Assembly (NCBI GenBank): GCA_964195995.1
Contig: CAXMQS010000095.1
Location: 46,374 to 110,373, forward strand
Direction: 5' to 3'
Length of the DNA stretch: 64,000 bases
Source: CAXMQS01 sp964195995
GTDB taxonomy: Bacteria; Actinomycetota; Acidimicrobiia; Spongiisociales; JAOTWH01
Position 1 is the first letter of the stretch, and the number at the start of each line of letters is the position of its first letter. This document shows, piece after piece, positions 54,303 to 63,294 of the stretch. Made by a program: the position numbers and the translations under genes. Below the pieces are notes generated by a model, which had not been told where the DNA came from, did not search any database, and was given only the letters and a program-made list of their open reading frames with translations.

Positions 54303-56930
54303 ATGTTCCGCAAGATCCTGCGTACCGGCGAGGGCAAAGCCCTGCGAGACCTCGAGGCGTTCGCGGTCGTTGTCAACGGCTTCGAGGACTCCATCCAGGG
54401 ACTCGACGACAGTGCTCTCCGCTCCAAGACAGATGAATTCCGGGCTCGACTCAGCGATGGCGAAACCGTCGACGACATCGCTGCCGAGGCGTTCGCAGTC
54501 GTGCGCGAGGCTGCGAAGCGTGTGCTCGGAGAGCGTCCCTACGACGTGCAGGTTGTCGGGGCGGCCGCACTCCACGGGGGGATGATCGCCGAGATGCGCA
54601 CCGGCGAGGGCAAGACCCTGGTGTCAGCGATGCCTGCCTACCTGAACGGTCTTGTCGGCAATGGCGTCCACATGGTGACGGTCAACGACTACCTGGCCAG
54701 CCGTGACGCCGAGTGGATGGGCGGCATCCATCGAATGTTGGGGCTCGAGGTTGGGATCATCCAGAACAACATGTCGCCCGAGGACCGGCGTCCCGCGTAC
54801 GCCGCCGACATCACATACGGAACCAACAACGAGTTCGGGTTCGACTACCTGCGCGACAACATGGCGATGCGGGTTCCCGACAAGGTGCAGCGCGGCCACG
54901 CCTACGCCATCGTTGACGAGGTCGACTCGATCCTCGTCGACGAAGCCCGCACGCCGCTCATCATCAGCGGCCGCGTCAGCGACTCGGCCAAGTGGTATCG
55001 CGACTTCGCACGCATCGTCGAGCGGTTGCAGCCCGACGTCCACTACGAGGTGGATGAGGGCAAGCGTCAGGTCATCACGACCGAAGAGGGCGTTTCCCGC
55101 GTCGAGCAGATTCTTGGCGTCGACAACATGTACGACTACACCAATACCGACCTCGTTCATCACCTCGAATCCGCCTTGAAGGCGAAGTCGCTGTTCCATA
55201 AGGACGTCGAGTACCTGGTTGGCGACGGCGAGGTGAAGATCGTCGACGAGTTCACCGGGCGCGTGCTTGAGGGCCGCCGTTATTCCGAGGGACTGCACCA
55301 GGCCATCGAGGCAAAGGAGGGCGTCCGTATCAAGGAAGAGAACCAGACGCTCGCCACCATCACGCTGCAGAACTACTTCCGGATGTACGAGAAGCTGGCA
55401 GGCATGACGGGTACCGCTGCCACCGAGGCGTCGGAGTTCCACGAGATCTACGGCCTCGGTGTCGTCGAGATTCCAACCAATCGCCCGATTGACCGCGCCG
55501 ACGAGGCCGACCTGGTGTACATCGACGTCGAGCACAAGTTCGAAGCTGTCATCGATGACATTTCCCAGCGCCAGGCTGCCGGCCAGCCCGTGCTCGTCGG
55601 CACCGTGAGCATCGAGAACTCCGAGCTGCTCTCCAGCTTGCTCAAGAGGCGGGGGATACCCCACGAAGTCCTCAACGCCAAGGCCCATGCCAGGGAGGCC
55701 TCCATCATCGCACAGGCAGGCCGGCTGGGAGCGATAACCGTCGCCACGAACATGGCAGGTCGCGGCGTCGACATCGCGCTCGGCGGCAACGCCGAGGAGC
55801 TCGCCAAGTCCGAGATCCGCAAGCGGGGACTCGAACCGGGAACCGCTGAGTACACCGCCGCTCACGATGAGGAGTTCGATCGGCTCGAGCTGGAGATCGC
55901 CGGCGAGGCCGAGAAGGTCAAGGCGTTAGGCGGCCTCTATGTGCTGGGCACCGAACGCCACGAGTCACGGCGGATCGACAACCAGCTCCGTGGTCGGTCG
56001 GGGCGTCAGGGTGATCCGGGAGAATCGCGCTTCTATCTGTCGTTGTCGGACGACCTGATGCGTCGCTTCGCCAATGAGCGAGTCGCCTCGATCATGACAA
56101 GACTCAAGATCCCGCCGGACGTCCCCATCGAGCACAAGATGGTGAGCAAGGCGATCGAGCGGGCGCAGAGCCAGGTGGAATCGCAGAACTTCGAGCTGCG
56201 CAAGAACGTCCTCAAATACGACGAGGTCATGAACCGCCAGCGCGAGGTCATCTACACGTGGCGCTCCCAGATCCTCGAGGGAGACTCTCCCGGCGAGTTG
56301 GTAGGGGAGTGGCGCGATGAGGTCATCGCCGGTGAGATCGAAATCGCTCTCGGGGCGGGGACGGATCCGGTCGAGTGGGACTGGGAGCAGCTCTCCAATC
56401 GCCTGCATCTCTTCTACCCATCCGAGCTCAGCAAGGACGGCGGCAACTGGTTTGACACCGACGAGGTCGCCGACGCCGCCATCGACGAGGCAACAACTGC
56501 CTACCAAGCCAGGGAGGAGGAGATCGGCACAGATCGACTCAGGGCATTGGAGCGGGCCGTCATCCTTTCCATCATCGACAACAAGTGGCGGGAACACCTC
56601 TCGGAGATGGACTATCTGCGGGCAGGCATCAACTTGCGAGCCATGGGCCAACGCGATCCCCTCACCGAGTATCAGCGGGAGGGCTTTGACATGTTCTCCG
56701 AGCTCGTCGATGGCGTCAAGTACGACGCCATTCGCTATCTGTTCCATGTCGAGGTCGTAGACGAGCCGCAGCGCCCAGAGCCGGCCCTGCAGCTCCAGGC
56801 CGCCGGGGGAGGGGGCAGCGGCGCCAAGGGCTCGAAGACCGCTGCCAAGGCCGGCGACAAGATTGGCCGTAATTCCCAATGCCCCTGCGGTTCGGGCAAG
56901 AAGTACAAGCGCTGCCACGGCGCCGCCTAG
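54303..56930 (+). CDS. secA: Preprotein translocase ATPase SecA
   Basis: An 875-residue motor that pushes unfolded preproteins through SecYEG. It shows EMRTGEGKTLVSAMPAYLN (Walker A), VDEVDSILVDEARTPL (DEAD-type), the helicase II block ATNMAGRGVDIALGG with GRSGRQGDPGESRFYLSL, and the C-terminal zinc SEC-C motif CPCGSGKKYKRCHG, which contacts SecB or ribosomes. It is the normal length for SecA1. The short 42-bp gap before it contains its start region. Confidence 0.97.
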   Translation: MFRKILRTGEGKALRDLEAFAVVVNGFEDSIQGLDDSALRSKTDEFRARLSDGETVDDIAAEAFAVVREAAKRVLGERPYDVQVVGAAALHGGMIAEMRTGEGKTLVSAMPAYLNGLVGNGVHMVTVNDYLASRDAEWMGGIHRMLGLEVGIIQNNMSPEDRRPAYAADITYGTNNEFGFDYLRDNMAMRVPDKVQRGHAYAIVDEVDSILVDEARTPLIISGRVSDSAKWYRDFARIVERLQPDVHYEVDEGKRQVITTEEGVSRVEQILGVDNMYDYTNTDLVHHLESALKAKSLFHKDVEYLVGDGEVKIVDEFTGRVLEGRRYSEGLHQAIEAKEGVRIKEENQTLATITLQNYFRMYEKLAGMTGTAATEASEFHEIYGLGVVEIPTNRPIDRADEADLVYIDVEHKFEAVIDDISQRQAAGQPVLVGTVSIENSELLSSLLKRRGIPHEVLNAKAHAREASIIAQAGRLGAITVATNMAGRGVDIALGGNAEELAKSEIRKRGLEPGTAEYTAAHDEEFDRLELEIAGEAEKVKALGGLYVLGTERHESRRIDNQLRGRSGRQGDPGESRFYLSLSDDLMRRFANERVASIMTRLKIPPDVPIEHKMVSKAIERAQSQVESQNFELRKNVLKYDEVMNRQREVIYTWRSQILEGDSPGELVGEWRDEVIAGEIEIALGAGTDPVEWDWEQLSNRLHLFYPSELSKDGGNWFDTDEVADAAIDEATTAYQAREEEIGTDRLRALERAVILSIIDNKWREHLSEMDYLRAGINLRAMGQRDPLTEYQREGFDMFSELVDGVKYDAIRYLFHVEVVDEPQRPEPALQLQAAGGGGSGAKGSKTAAKAGDKIGRNSQCPCGSGKKYKRCHGAA

Positions 56931-56940
56931 CCTCCTGTCG

Positions 56941-58024
56941 ATGAGCTCGATCGCCGAACTGCGCGTCCGCCTCGACGAGGCCAGGAGGTTCCTTTGACCT
57001 GGCGAAGAAGGAAGCCCGCCGAGAAGAGCTGAAGTCCCAGGTCGCAGACCCCGGCCTATGGAACGATCCCAACACGGCCCGCCGCGTCACCCAAGAGCTG
57101 TCGCGCATCGAAGCGGTGATCAGTAGGTTCGAGGGTCTCGTCGCCGCCGTTGACGATGCCGAGGCGTTGGCTCAACTTGGGGCCGAGGAGGGCGACGACG
57201 CCGCCGCCGCAGACGCTGAAGCCGAGATCGAGGCCATCGCGGTTCGCATGGGACAGCTCGAGCGCGAAGGACTGTTCAGCGGCGAGTACGACGATCGCAC
57301 AGCCATTCTCAGCATTCATGCGGGAGCAGGTGGCGTCGACGCCCAGGACTGGGCCGAGATGATGCTCCGCATGTATCTGCGATATTTGGAGCGCACGGAG
57401 TTCGAGGTTGAGATCGACGAGGTAGCGGCCGGCGATGAGGCCGGTATCAAATCCGCCACGCTGACCGTCCGGGGCGAACATGCCTACGGCAACCTCGAGG
57501 GCGAGAGAGGGGTGCATCGGCTGGTTCGGATCAGCCCCTTCGACGCCGCCAGCAGGCGCCATACCTCATTCGCCGGTGTCGACGTCATCCCCGAGGTCGA
57601 GGTAGCCGAGGTGGAGATCAACCAGGACGATCTGCGGATCGAGACGTTCAGGTCGCAGGGTGCCGGCGGGCAGCACGTCAACGTCACCGACAGCGCGGTT
57701 CGCATCACCCACGTGCCAACGGGAACGGTGGTGAGTTGCCAGGCCGAGCGCTCGCAGATACAGAACAGGGCGCGGGCGATGGAACTGCTGGCATCGCGCC
57801 TGGCGCTGCTCGCCCGTCAAGAGGCCGCGGATGAGATCGCTGACATCCGCGGCGATCAGGGTGAGGCGGCGTGGGGTCGCCAGCTCAGGTCGTATGTCTT
57901 GCAGCCCTATCAGATGGTCAAGGATCTAAGGACCGAGACCGAGGTTGGCAACGTTACGGGCGTCCTCGACGGAGATCTCCAGGTGTTCATTGACGCCTAC
58001 CTGCAGTGGCGGCGGGTTAATTGA
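56941..58024 (+). CDS. prfB: Peptide chain release factor 2 with programmed +1 frameshift
   Basis: RF2 ends translation at UGA and UAA. The frame from ATG 56941 codes 18 residues (MSSIAELRVRLDEARRFL) and meets an in-frame TGA at 56995. Skipping one base continues as DLAKKEARREELKSQVADPG to the stop at 58022-58024, giving 360 residues. The release-factor SPF motif (ISPFDAASRRHTSF) and the GGQ motif (GAGGQHVNVTDSAVR) are present. AGGAGG three bases before CTT TGA forms the recoding signal. It follows secA by 10 bp. Confidence 0.95.
56983..56998 (+). promoter_or_regulatory. RF2 recoding site (internal Shine-Dalgarno + slippery CTT TGA C)
   Basis: The sequence AGGAGG TTC CTT TGA C has the same order and spacing as the E. 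coli site AGGGGG TAT CTT TGA C. Low RF2 slows reading of TGA, so ribosomes slip +1 and make more RF2, an autoregulatory loop. Confidence 0.93.
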
Positions 58025-58112
58025 TAGGCCAGATTGTGCCTCTTGCTACCCTGCGCGTGGCTAACCGGGCGGAGTGCCTCAGTAGCCGAGGACCCGGAGA
58101 ACAATTCTTCAA

Positions 58113-58838
58113 ATGATCCGCCTGCAGAACGTTTCCAAGGTGTACGACGGTGGCGTCGTCGCGCTCAAGGATGTCTCCATCGAGGTCCAGAAAGGCGAAT
58201 TCGTCTTTCTGGTCGGCCCGTCGGGTTCCGGCAAGTCGACGATGATCCGCCTCGTGCTTCGGGAGGAGCCGGCTACCTCGGGCGACATCTGGATGGCAGG
58301 CAAGCACATCTCGGCCATTGCGCCGTGGAAGGTCCCGTATGTCCGACGCTCGGTCGGCACTGTGTTCCAGGACTTCAAGTTGCTCCCGAGCAAGACGGTT
58401 GCCGAGAACGTCGCCTTTGCCCTCGAGGTGATCGGTCGCCCTCGCTCCGTCATCAGGTCCCAGGTCCCGCAGGTGCTGAAGCTGGTTGGATTGTCAGCGA
58501 AGGCAGACCGCTTCCCTCTCCAATTGTCCGGCGGAGAGCAGCAGCGCGTTTCCATTGCACGGGCCTTCGTCAACCGTCCCTTGATCTTGCTCGCCGATGA
58601 GCCGACGGGAAACCTCGATCCGGCCACCTCCGTTGGGATCATGCGCCTGCTCGACCGGATCAACCGCACCGGGACGACGGTCGTCATGGCAACTCACGAC
58701 CACGCCATCGTCGACGCCATGCGCCGCCGGGTCATCCAGTTGGAGCGCGGCCGCGTAGTGCGCGACCAGAGCCGCGGTGTCTACGAGGGTCATGTCACCG
58801 AAGATGTTCTCAACGATGACGACTCGGTGGAGGCCTAG
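58113..58838 (+). CDS. ftsE: Cell-division ATP-binding protein FtsE
   Basis: A 241-residue ABC ATPase. Walker A is VGPSGSGKST, the signature is LSGGEQQRVSIARAF, Walker B is LILLADEPTGNLDP and the H-loop is MATHDHAIVD. With FtsX it drives septal peptidoglycan hydrolase activity. ATG 58113 follows a short 88-bp gap after prfB; FtsX starts directly after its stop. Confidence 0.95.
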   Translation: MIRLQNVSKVYDGGVVALKDVSIEVQKGEFVFLVGPSGSGKSTMIRLVLREEPATSGDIWMAGKHISAIAPWKVPYVRRSVGTVFQDFKLLPSKTVAENVAFALEVIGRPRSVIRSQVPQVLKLVGLSAKADRFPLQLSGGEQQRVSIARAFVNRPLILLADEPTGNLDPATSVGIMRLLDRINRTGTTVVMATHDHAIVDAMRRRVIQLERGRVVRDQSRGVYEGHVTEDVLNDDDSVEA

Positions 58839-59726
58839 GTGCGGCTGCGCTTCCTCATCACTGAGGCTTTCGTCAACCTCCGGCGCAATGCCCTGATGGT
58901 TCTCGGCGCCGTGCTTGCCGTTTTCGTCACGATCCTCCTCATCTTCGGAGCCTTGGTCATTCGCGAGGTCGTCCGCCTGACGACCGTGTTCTGGGAAGAT
59001 GGAGTTCGGGTGCTGGCCTTTGTCAACGACGACCTGTCGCCAAGCGGCGTCGACGCCCTCATCAGGGAGGTCGAAGGCTGGGACGGCGTCGCCTCGGTCC
59101 GTTTCGTCACTAAGGCTGAGGCGTACCAGGAGGCGCTCGAGATCTTCGAGGGCCAGGACTTCAACCTGCGCACCATCGAGGAGAACCCTTCCATCCTCCC
59201 TGCTTCGGTGCGGATCACCCCCGACAACGTCGATCTGTATCAGGAGATCGAGGATCGATTACGAGCCCACCCGGCGGTGATCAGAGCCACGTCCCCAGGG
59301 GCAGGGCTAGAGCGCATGATCGCGATTCGTGACTTCCTCACGCAGGTCACCCTCGTCGTTGTGATCGGCCTGGCAGTATCCGCCATTGTCCTGATCGCCA
59401 ACACCATTCGATTAGCGATCTATGCCCGTCGCGAGGAAGTTGGGATCATGAAGCTCGTCGGTGCCAGCAATTGGTTCGTTCGGATCCCATTCCTGCTGGA
59501 GGGCTTGATCGAGGGGCTCATCGGAGGGGCTCTTGCTGCCGGCCTGGTCATCGGCCTATGGAGGCTCGGGGTCAAGACACGTCTCGACGAGTTGCCGAAC
59601 TTGATTCGGTTCGACATCTCCGACCAGTTCCTCACTCAGTGGGCTGTGATCTTGGTGTTGCTTGGCGGCTTCGTCGGCGTATTGGGGAGCGGCATAGCGC
59701 TGCGTCGCTTCTTGCGCGAGGCTTAG
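58839..59726 (+). CDS. ftsX: Cell-division permease-like protein FtsX
   Basis: A 295-residue membrane protein with a first helix (about 20-45), a large extracytoplasmic loop, and three more helices near the end. The loop reads SPSGVDALIREVEGWDGVAS and the C-terminal region carries IYARREEVGIMKLVGASNWF, typical of FtsX. Its loop contacts and activates an outside hydrolase, most likely the M23 protein encoded next. GTG 58839 abuts the FtsE stop. Confidence 0.93.
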   Translation: MRLRFLITEAFVNLRRNALMVLGAVLAVFVTILLIFGALVIREVVRLTTVFWEDGVRVLAFVNDDLSPSGVDALIREVEGWDGVASVRFVTKAEAYQEALEIFEGQDFNLRTIEENPSILPASVRITPDNVDLYQEIEDRLRAHPAVIRATSPGAGLERMIAIRDFLTQVTLVVVIGLAVSAIVLIANTIRLAIYARREEVGIMKLVGASNWFVRIPFLLEGLIEGLIGGALAAGLVIGLWRLGVKTRLDELPNLIRFDISDQFLTQWAVILVLLGGFVGVLGSGIALRRFLREA

Positions 59727-59728
59727 AC

Positions 59729-60910
59729 GTGCGCCCTCGAGCGCTGCTCGCCGCCGTCGTGGCTCTGGCCCTTGCCGCCTCCCCGGCCACGGCTTCCCTC
59801 CAGGATGACCTCGATGAGATCGGGGGTCTCGTTCGAGATCTCGAGGCCAGTATCGATGCGGCTCAGAACGTCGAGTCAGACTTGGCCAGCCAGATCGGCG
59901 CAACGACGGCCCGCATGGCTGGCCTCGTTGCCGATCTCGAAGCCGCCGAGGCCGATCTCGTTGTGGTTGCCGACAACATCGCCGCTCGCGAGGACTTCCT
60001 GCTGGCGATCCGCGACGACCTGGAGGCGCACCATCGAGCCCTAGACGACACCCGCCGAACCGCTGCTGCTACTCAGCAGAGGGCGGAGGCACAGGTCATC
60101 TCGCTGTACATGTCTGGTGGCAGCTCCACGGTCGACACGATGTTCTCGGTCAATGACTTCCTGGAGGCGACGCTGTCCTTCGAGTACGCAGCACGCGCCA
60201 CGGAGGCCACAGAGGAGATCGGCCAGCAGCTGGAAGCACTCCAGGCCGAGCAGCAGCACCAGGCGCTGGTCGTCGCCGAGACCGAGACCGAAGTCGAAGC
60301 TGAGGTTGCGCAGCTGCGCTCCTACCGGGAGCAGCTGCAGGACCTTGCCGACCAGGTGGCGGCACGCAAGGCCAAAGTAGAGGCGGAGCTGTCGTTGCAG
60401 CGAACCTTGTTGGCCACTGTCAGTTCAGAAGTCGAGCACTTCGAGTCGGAGCTGGCGACCCTCGAGAGGGAGCAAGAGCGCGTCGAGACGCTCATCAAGC
60501 AGGCCCAAGACACCAGCGGCGAAGCACCTGCGATCCTGCTGCGCCCGGTGAGCGGTCGTATCACCTCTGTCTTCGGACCACGGGTACACCCCATCCTCGG
60601 CACGACTCGCCTCCACACCGGCATCGACTTCGGGTCAGGATTCGGCACCTCCATCGCGGCGGCAGCACCGGGCAGGGTCATCCACGCCTCAGGCTTCGGC
60701 GGCTACGGCAACACCGTGATCATCGACCATGGCGGGGGTATGTCGACGCTCTACGCCCATCAGAGTGAGATCAACGTTGCCAACGGCGCTGAGGTGGCGA
60801 CGGGCGACACCATCGGCTTCGTTGGTTCGACTGGATTGTCAACCGGTCCTCACCTTCACTTCGAAGTGCGCATCCTCGGCTCGCCTGTCGACCCCGCCCC
60901 CTACCTGTAG
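59729..60910 (+). CDS. Secreted coiled-coil M23 peptidase (EnvC/RipC-like FtsEX partner)
   Basis: A 393-residue exported protein. A signal peptide (about 1-22) is followed by long coiled coils (about 25-265) and a C-terminal M23 domain with the metal ligands in RLHTGIDFG (HxxxD) and GPHLHFEVR (HxH), plus the family SGRITSVFGPRVHPILGTTR. All four ligands remain, so it is probably an active endopeptidase, unlike E. coli EnvC, which only activates amidases. GTG 59729 overlaps no stop but follows ftsX by 2 bp. It should cut wall at the septum when FtsEX acts. Confidence 0.92.
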   Translation: MRPRALLAAVVALALAASPATASLQDDLDEIGGLVRDLEASIDAAQNVESDLASQIGATTARMAGLVADLEAAEADLVVVADNIAAREDFLLAIRDDLEAHHRALDDTRRTAAATQQRAEAQVISLYMSGGSSTVDTMFSVNDFLEATLSFEYAARATEATEEIGQQLEALQAEQQHQALVVAETETEVEAEVAQLRSYREQLQDLADQVAARKAKVEAELSLQRTLLATVSSEVEHFESELATLEREQERVETLIKQAQDTSGEAPAILLRPVSGRITSVFGPRVHPILGTTRLHTGIDFGSGFGTSIAAAAPGRVIHASGFGGYGNTVIIDHGGGMSTLYAHQSEINVANGAEVATGDTIGFVGSTGLSTGPHLHFEVRILGSPVDPAPYL

Positions 60911-61378
60911 ATGGCCAAGCAAGAGGGCCGCAAGATCGTCGCCTCCAACCGCAAGGCCCGCCATGACTACGACGTGATCGAGACCTTCGAGGCCGGGCTG
61001 CAACTGATCGGTTCCGAGGTGAAGAGCCTGCGGGCAGGCAGTGTTCAGATCAAGGACGGCTTCGCCATGGTCCGTGGCGGCGAGGCATGGTTAGAGAACG
61101 TGCACATCGCGCCTTACCAGTTCGCCCGTGAGGGCGGCCACGATCCGGAGAGGTCGCGCAAGCTGCTGTTGAAGCGGAGGGAGATCGATCGCCTCGCCGG
61201 GACGCTCGCCGAAAAGGGTCTGACCCTGGTTCCTCTCTCGATCTACTTCTCGGATGGACTGGCCAAGGTGGAGCTCGGACTGGTGAAGGGGCGGCGCATG
61301 TACGACAAGCGCCAGGCCATTCGCCAGCGTGAAGAACAACGAGAGATGGATAGGGCGGTGCGACGAACCCGTCGCTAA
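60911..61378 (+). CDS. smpB: SsrA-binding protein SmpB
   Basis: A 155-residue tmRNA partner. It has KIVASNRKARHDYDVIETFE, GLQLIGSEVKSLRAGSVQIK and the basic tail GRRMYDKRQAIRQREEQREM. It places tmRNA in stalled ribosomes. ATG immediately follows the M23 stop. Its stop overlaps the convergent thioredoxin stop, and ssrA is encoded less than 1 kb away. Confidence 0.96.
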   Translation: MAKQEGRKIVASNRKARHDYDVIETFEAGLQLIGSEVKSLRAGSVQIKDGFAMVRGGEAWLENVHIAPYQFAREGGHDPERSRKLLLKRREIDRLAGTLAEKGLTLVPLSIYFSDGLAKVELGLVKGRRMYDKRQAIRQREEQREMDRAVRRTRR

Positions 61379-62226
61379 GCCGCAGCTATGTCCTGTAGCT
61401 GCCTGAAGATGGAAGCGAAGCGTTCAGGCCCGAGGAGGCCTGCGCTGCGTCCCAGCACCGTGCCATCTGGTCCCGTGAACACCCAGAACGGGAATGCGTT
61501 GAGCCCGAGCTGGTTTGCCAGCGATCCGTCGTTATCAACGATCACGGGGAATGGCAATTGCAGTTCATCGAGGTAGGGGACGAGTGGGTTGCCACGGCTC
61601 TCGTCCATCGACGTTGTCACTGAGACGATCTCGAAATTAGGGAACGTTGTGGCGTTGGCTTCCACCCAGGCCTTGAGCTCCGGCATTTCCTCCTGGCAGT
61701 ACGGACACCAGTGGGCCCACACCAACCACGCTCGAGCTGTGCCGTCTGCGGCATTGACCTCAAGCGTCTGACCGCTGTAATACTCGGGTCCGGTTAGGCC
61801 CGACATGCGGGCGCCGAGGGCGGGGTCCTGAACCGAGGGGTCGAACCTCGGAAGACCAGTGCCGACCTGTACGGCAGGAGCGGGTGCCGCTGACGCCTCA
61901 CCTGAGCCCGCCAAGGCCAGAGCGTTGATGTCATCCAACTGTGTCTCGAAGTCGTCGACCATGTCGGCCACTCCGCCCAACGAGGTCGCCAAGTTGGAGA
62001 CGTCGCCATCAACAGCTGCGAAGCCGATATCGATCTGGTCCTGAAGGTCGCCGACGCGCTGCAGAAGCATGACGTTGGTGACGATCAACCCGCCGAGCAC
62101 TACCGCGCCGAGGCCCAGCCATAGGGAGATAGGGCGCGGTGCTGGTGGTGGTGCTGATGGCGGCGCTGACGCAGCAGCTAACTCATCCTGGTCAGGAGCT
62201 TCCATCGACATCAAGGTATCGCCCAT
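61375..62226 (-). CDS. Membrane-anchored thioredoxin-like protein with coiled-coil stalk
   Basis: About 283 residues: proline-rich head, one membrane helix (WLGLGAVVLGGLIVTNVMLL), a coiled-coil stalk (DLQDQIDIGFAAVDGDVS) and a thioredoxin fold with CPYC in WAHWCPYCQEEMPELKAW. The cis-Pro loop reads NAFPFWVFTGPDG. It likely acts on exported disulfides. ATG 62226 is used; ATG 62211 and 62205 are alternatives. It cannot start farther upstream because ssrA begins at 62275. It lies between smpB and ssrA, read oppositely. Confidence 0.88.
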   Translation of the reverse strand: MGDTLMSMEAPDQDELAAASAPPSAPPPAPRPISLWLGLGAVVLGGLIVTNVMLLQRVGDLQDQIDIGFAAVDGDVSNLATSLGGVADMVDDFETQLDDINALALAGSGEASAAPAPAVQVGTGLPRFDPSVQDPALGARMSGLTGPEYYSGQTLEVNAADGTARAWLVWAHWCPYCQEEMPELKAWVEANATTFPNFEIVSVTTSMDESRGNPLVPYLDELQLPFPVIVDNDGSLANQLGLNAFPFWVFTGPDGTVLGRSAGLLGPERFASIFRQLQDIAAA

Positions 62227-62256
62227 AGGGAAGTAATCGGCACCTGCCGATGTTTC

Positions 62257-62262
62257 TATAAT
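62257..62262 (+). promoter_or_regulatory. -10 element (TATAAT) for ssrA
   Basis: A consensus TATAAT lies 12 bases before the predicted 5' end of tmRNA. The -35 region is weak. It is also the most AT-rich patch in this intergenic gap. Confidence 0.7.
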
Positions 62263-62274
62263 GACAGCCCAAAT

Positions 62275-62621
62275 GGGGGTGATTCGGTTTCGACTTTGAT
62301 GGTTGAAACGCCGGAAGCGAGCCGAGGTCCCCGGAGTCCTCGTTAAAGAGCCGGGAAACACAATACGTGCCGACGAAAACGTCGCACTGGCTGCTTAAAT
62401 AGCAACCCGTCCTCTCGGTGGGCGCCCGTCTCGCCGAGTCAGGGCGACGCAATACGGGACGCTGCCGTCGGGATTCCCCGACCGACGGCCTAAGAACAGG
62501 GGATAGGGCGAAGGGAAACTTGCTGACAGAGTCCCATCGTTCCGAAGCTCGCTGTCGGCTGCGCTCGGAGATGCCGGCGTGGATACCTCAGAGGACCGGG
62601 GTTCGACTCCCCGCACCTCCA
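62275..62621 (+). ncRNA. ssrA: Transfer-messenger RNA (tmRNA)
   Basis: The RNA begins ggggg-tgattcggtttcgac and ends with a T-arm (ggttcgactcc) and acceptor strand cacctcc, which pairs with the 5' ggggg-tg. The tag frame ends ADENVALAA followed by TAA (gcc at 62369 to taa at 62398), close to the E. coli tag ANDENYALAA. The base after the discriminator A is CAA, so CCA is not encoded and must be added. With SmpB it rescues stalled ribosomes. The exact ends are accurate to one or two bases. Confidence 0.93.
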
Positions 62622-62630
62622 CAACAGCAG

Positions 62631-62662
62631 AGTGCCCGCCGCAAGGCGGGCACTGCTTGTTT
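62631..62662 (+). terminator. Intrinsic terminator after ssrA
   Basis: A perfect 10-bp GC-rich stem, agtgcccgcc and ggcgggcact, with loop gcaa, is followed by gcttgttt, a T-rich tract. It starts ten bases after the predicted tmRNA 3' end. Confidence 0.75.
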
Positions 62663-62747
62663 CTCCCCCCGTAGGGGGGAGTCCCGGGCCAAAGGCCCGT
62701 GGGAGGGGGGCTGGCTAGTTCGCAACAGCGCCGCCCGCAAGGGCGGC
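62663..62747. repeat. REP-like palindromic repeat, related to the 49980 array
   Basis: The stretch ctcccccc-gtag-gggggag, then a ccgggcc/ggcccg hairpin, then ggggggc, follows the same order as the middle and end of the 89-bp unit at 49980, with a changed central hairpin. A second hairpin (gccgccc/gggcggc, 62730-62747) follows. It lies in a gene-free gap. Confidence 0.7.
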
Positions 62748-62788
62748 TCTCTCAGGAACCCCCAGTTTCCACCTAGCGTCGTATCACC

Positions 62789-63241
62789 ATGAAGCGTTTC
62801 GCCGTCCTCGTTCTTGTGCTCGCCGCCTGTGGCGACGCCGCGGCGCCCGCGGCAACCTCGCCGCCGCCGACCACCATCGCTCCCGCCACTGCCCCGGCCT
62901 TCGACGCAGTGATCGTGGAGGTTCATATCGGCGGCGGGTTGTGCGTCGATGGGCCGTGCTCCACCACCTACACGGCGTATGGCAAAGGGCGGGTGCAGAT
63001 CAACGGAGCTGACTCGTCGGTGATCGGAGCCGCGGATCTGATGGCTCTCCTCGGAGAGCTGGTCATCGGCGCCGGCGACCTGCCTCCTTTCAATAGGACC
63101 TGCCCTGAGGCCTACGACGGCCCCCGCTACATCTACAGCTTCAACGACACCGAAATCGACTCCTGCGTCTCCGACGTCACCGACTCCGAACTGATCCGCC
63201 TGATCCATTTATCTCTGCAGCTCGGTTCTCCATACGGCTAG
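62789..63241 (+). CDS. Small lipoprotein
   Basis: A 150-residue protein with a lipoprotein signal, MKRFAVLVLVLAAC (lipobox LAAC, lipidated Cys at residue 14). A Thr/Pro/Ala-rich tether follows, then a folded part with CVDGPCSTTYTAYG, RTCPEAYDG and DSCVSDVTDSEL; four cysteines suggest two disulfides. Function unknown. The disulfide enzymes encoded elsewhere in the window could fold it. Confidence 0.8.
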   Translation: MKRFAVLVLVLAACGDAAAPAATSPPPTTIAPATAPAFDAVIVEVHIGGGLCVDGPCSTTYTAYGKGRVQINGADSSVIGAADLMALLGELVIGAGDLPPFNRTCPEAYDGPRYIYSFNDTEIDSCVSDVTDSELIRLIHLSLQLGSPYG

Positions 63242-63294
63242 CGGTCTCCTGAAACCGGATAGCTTCAGCTCGGCAGACTCCGAGGGAATCGACA

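Noticed and set aside
57116..58024. RF2 as a shorter 302-residue protein with an internal start
   Set aside because: Reading back through a +1 shift gives a complete conserved N-terminus and the standard recoding signal.
58025..58112. A tRNA gene between prfB and ftsE
   Set aside because: No T-arm or matching acceptor stem can be built.
61375..62361. Thioredoxin protein extended by 45 residues upstream of 62226
   Set aside because: The extension would run through the ssrA promoter and 5' end and has no signal or domain character.
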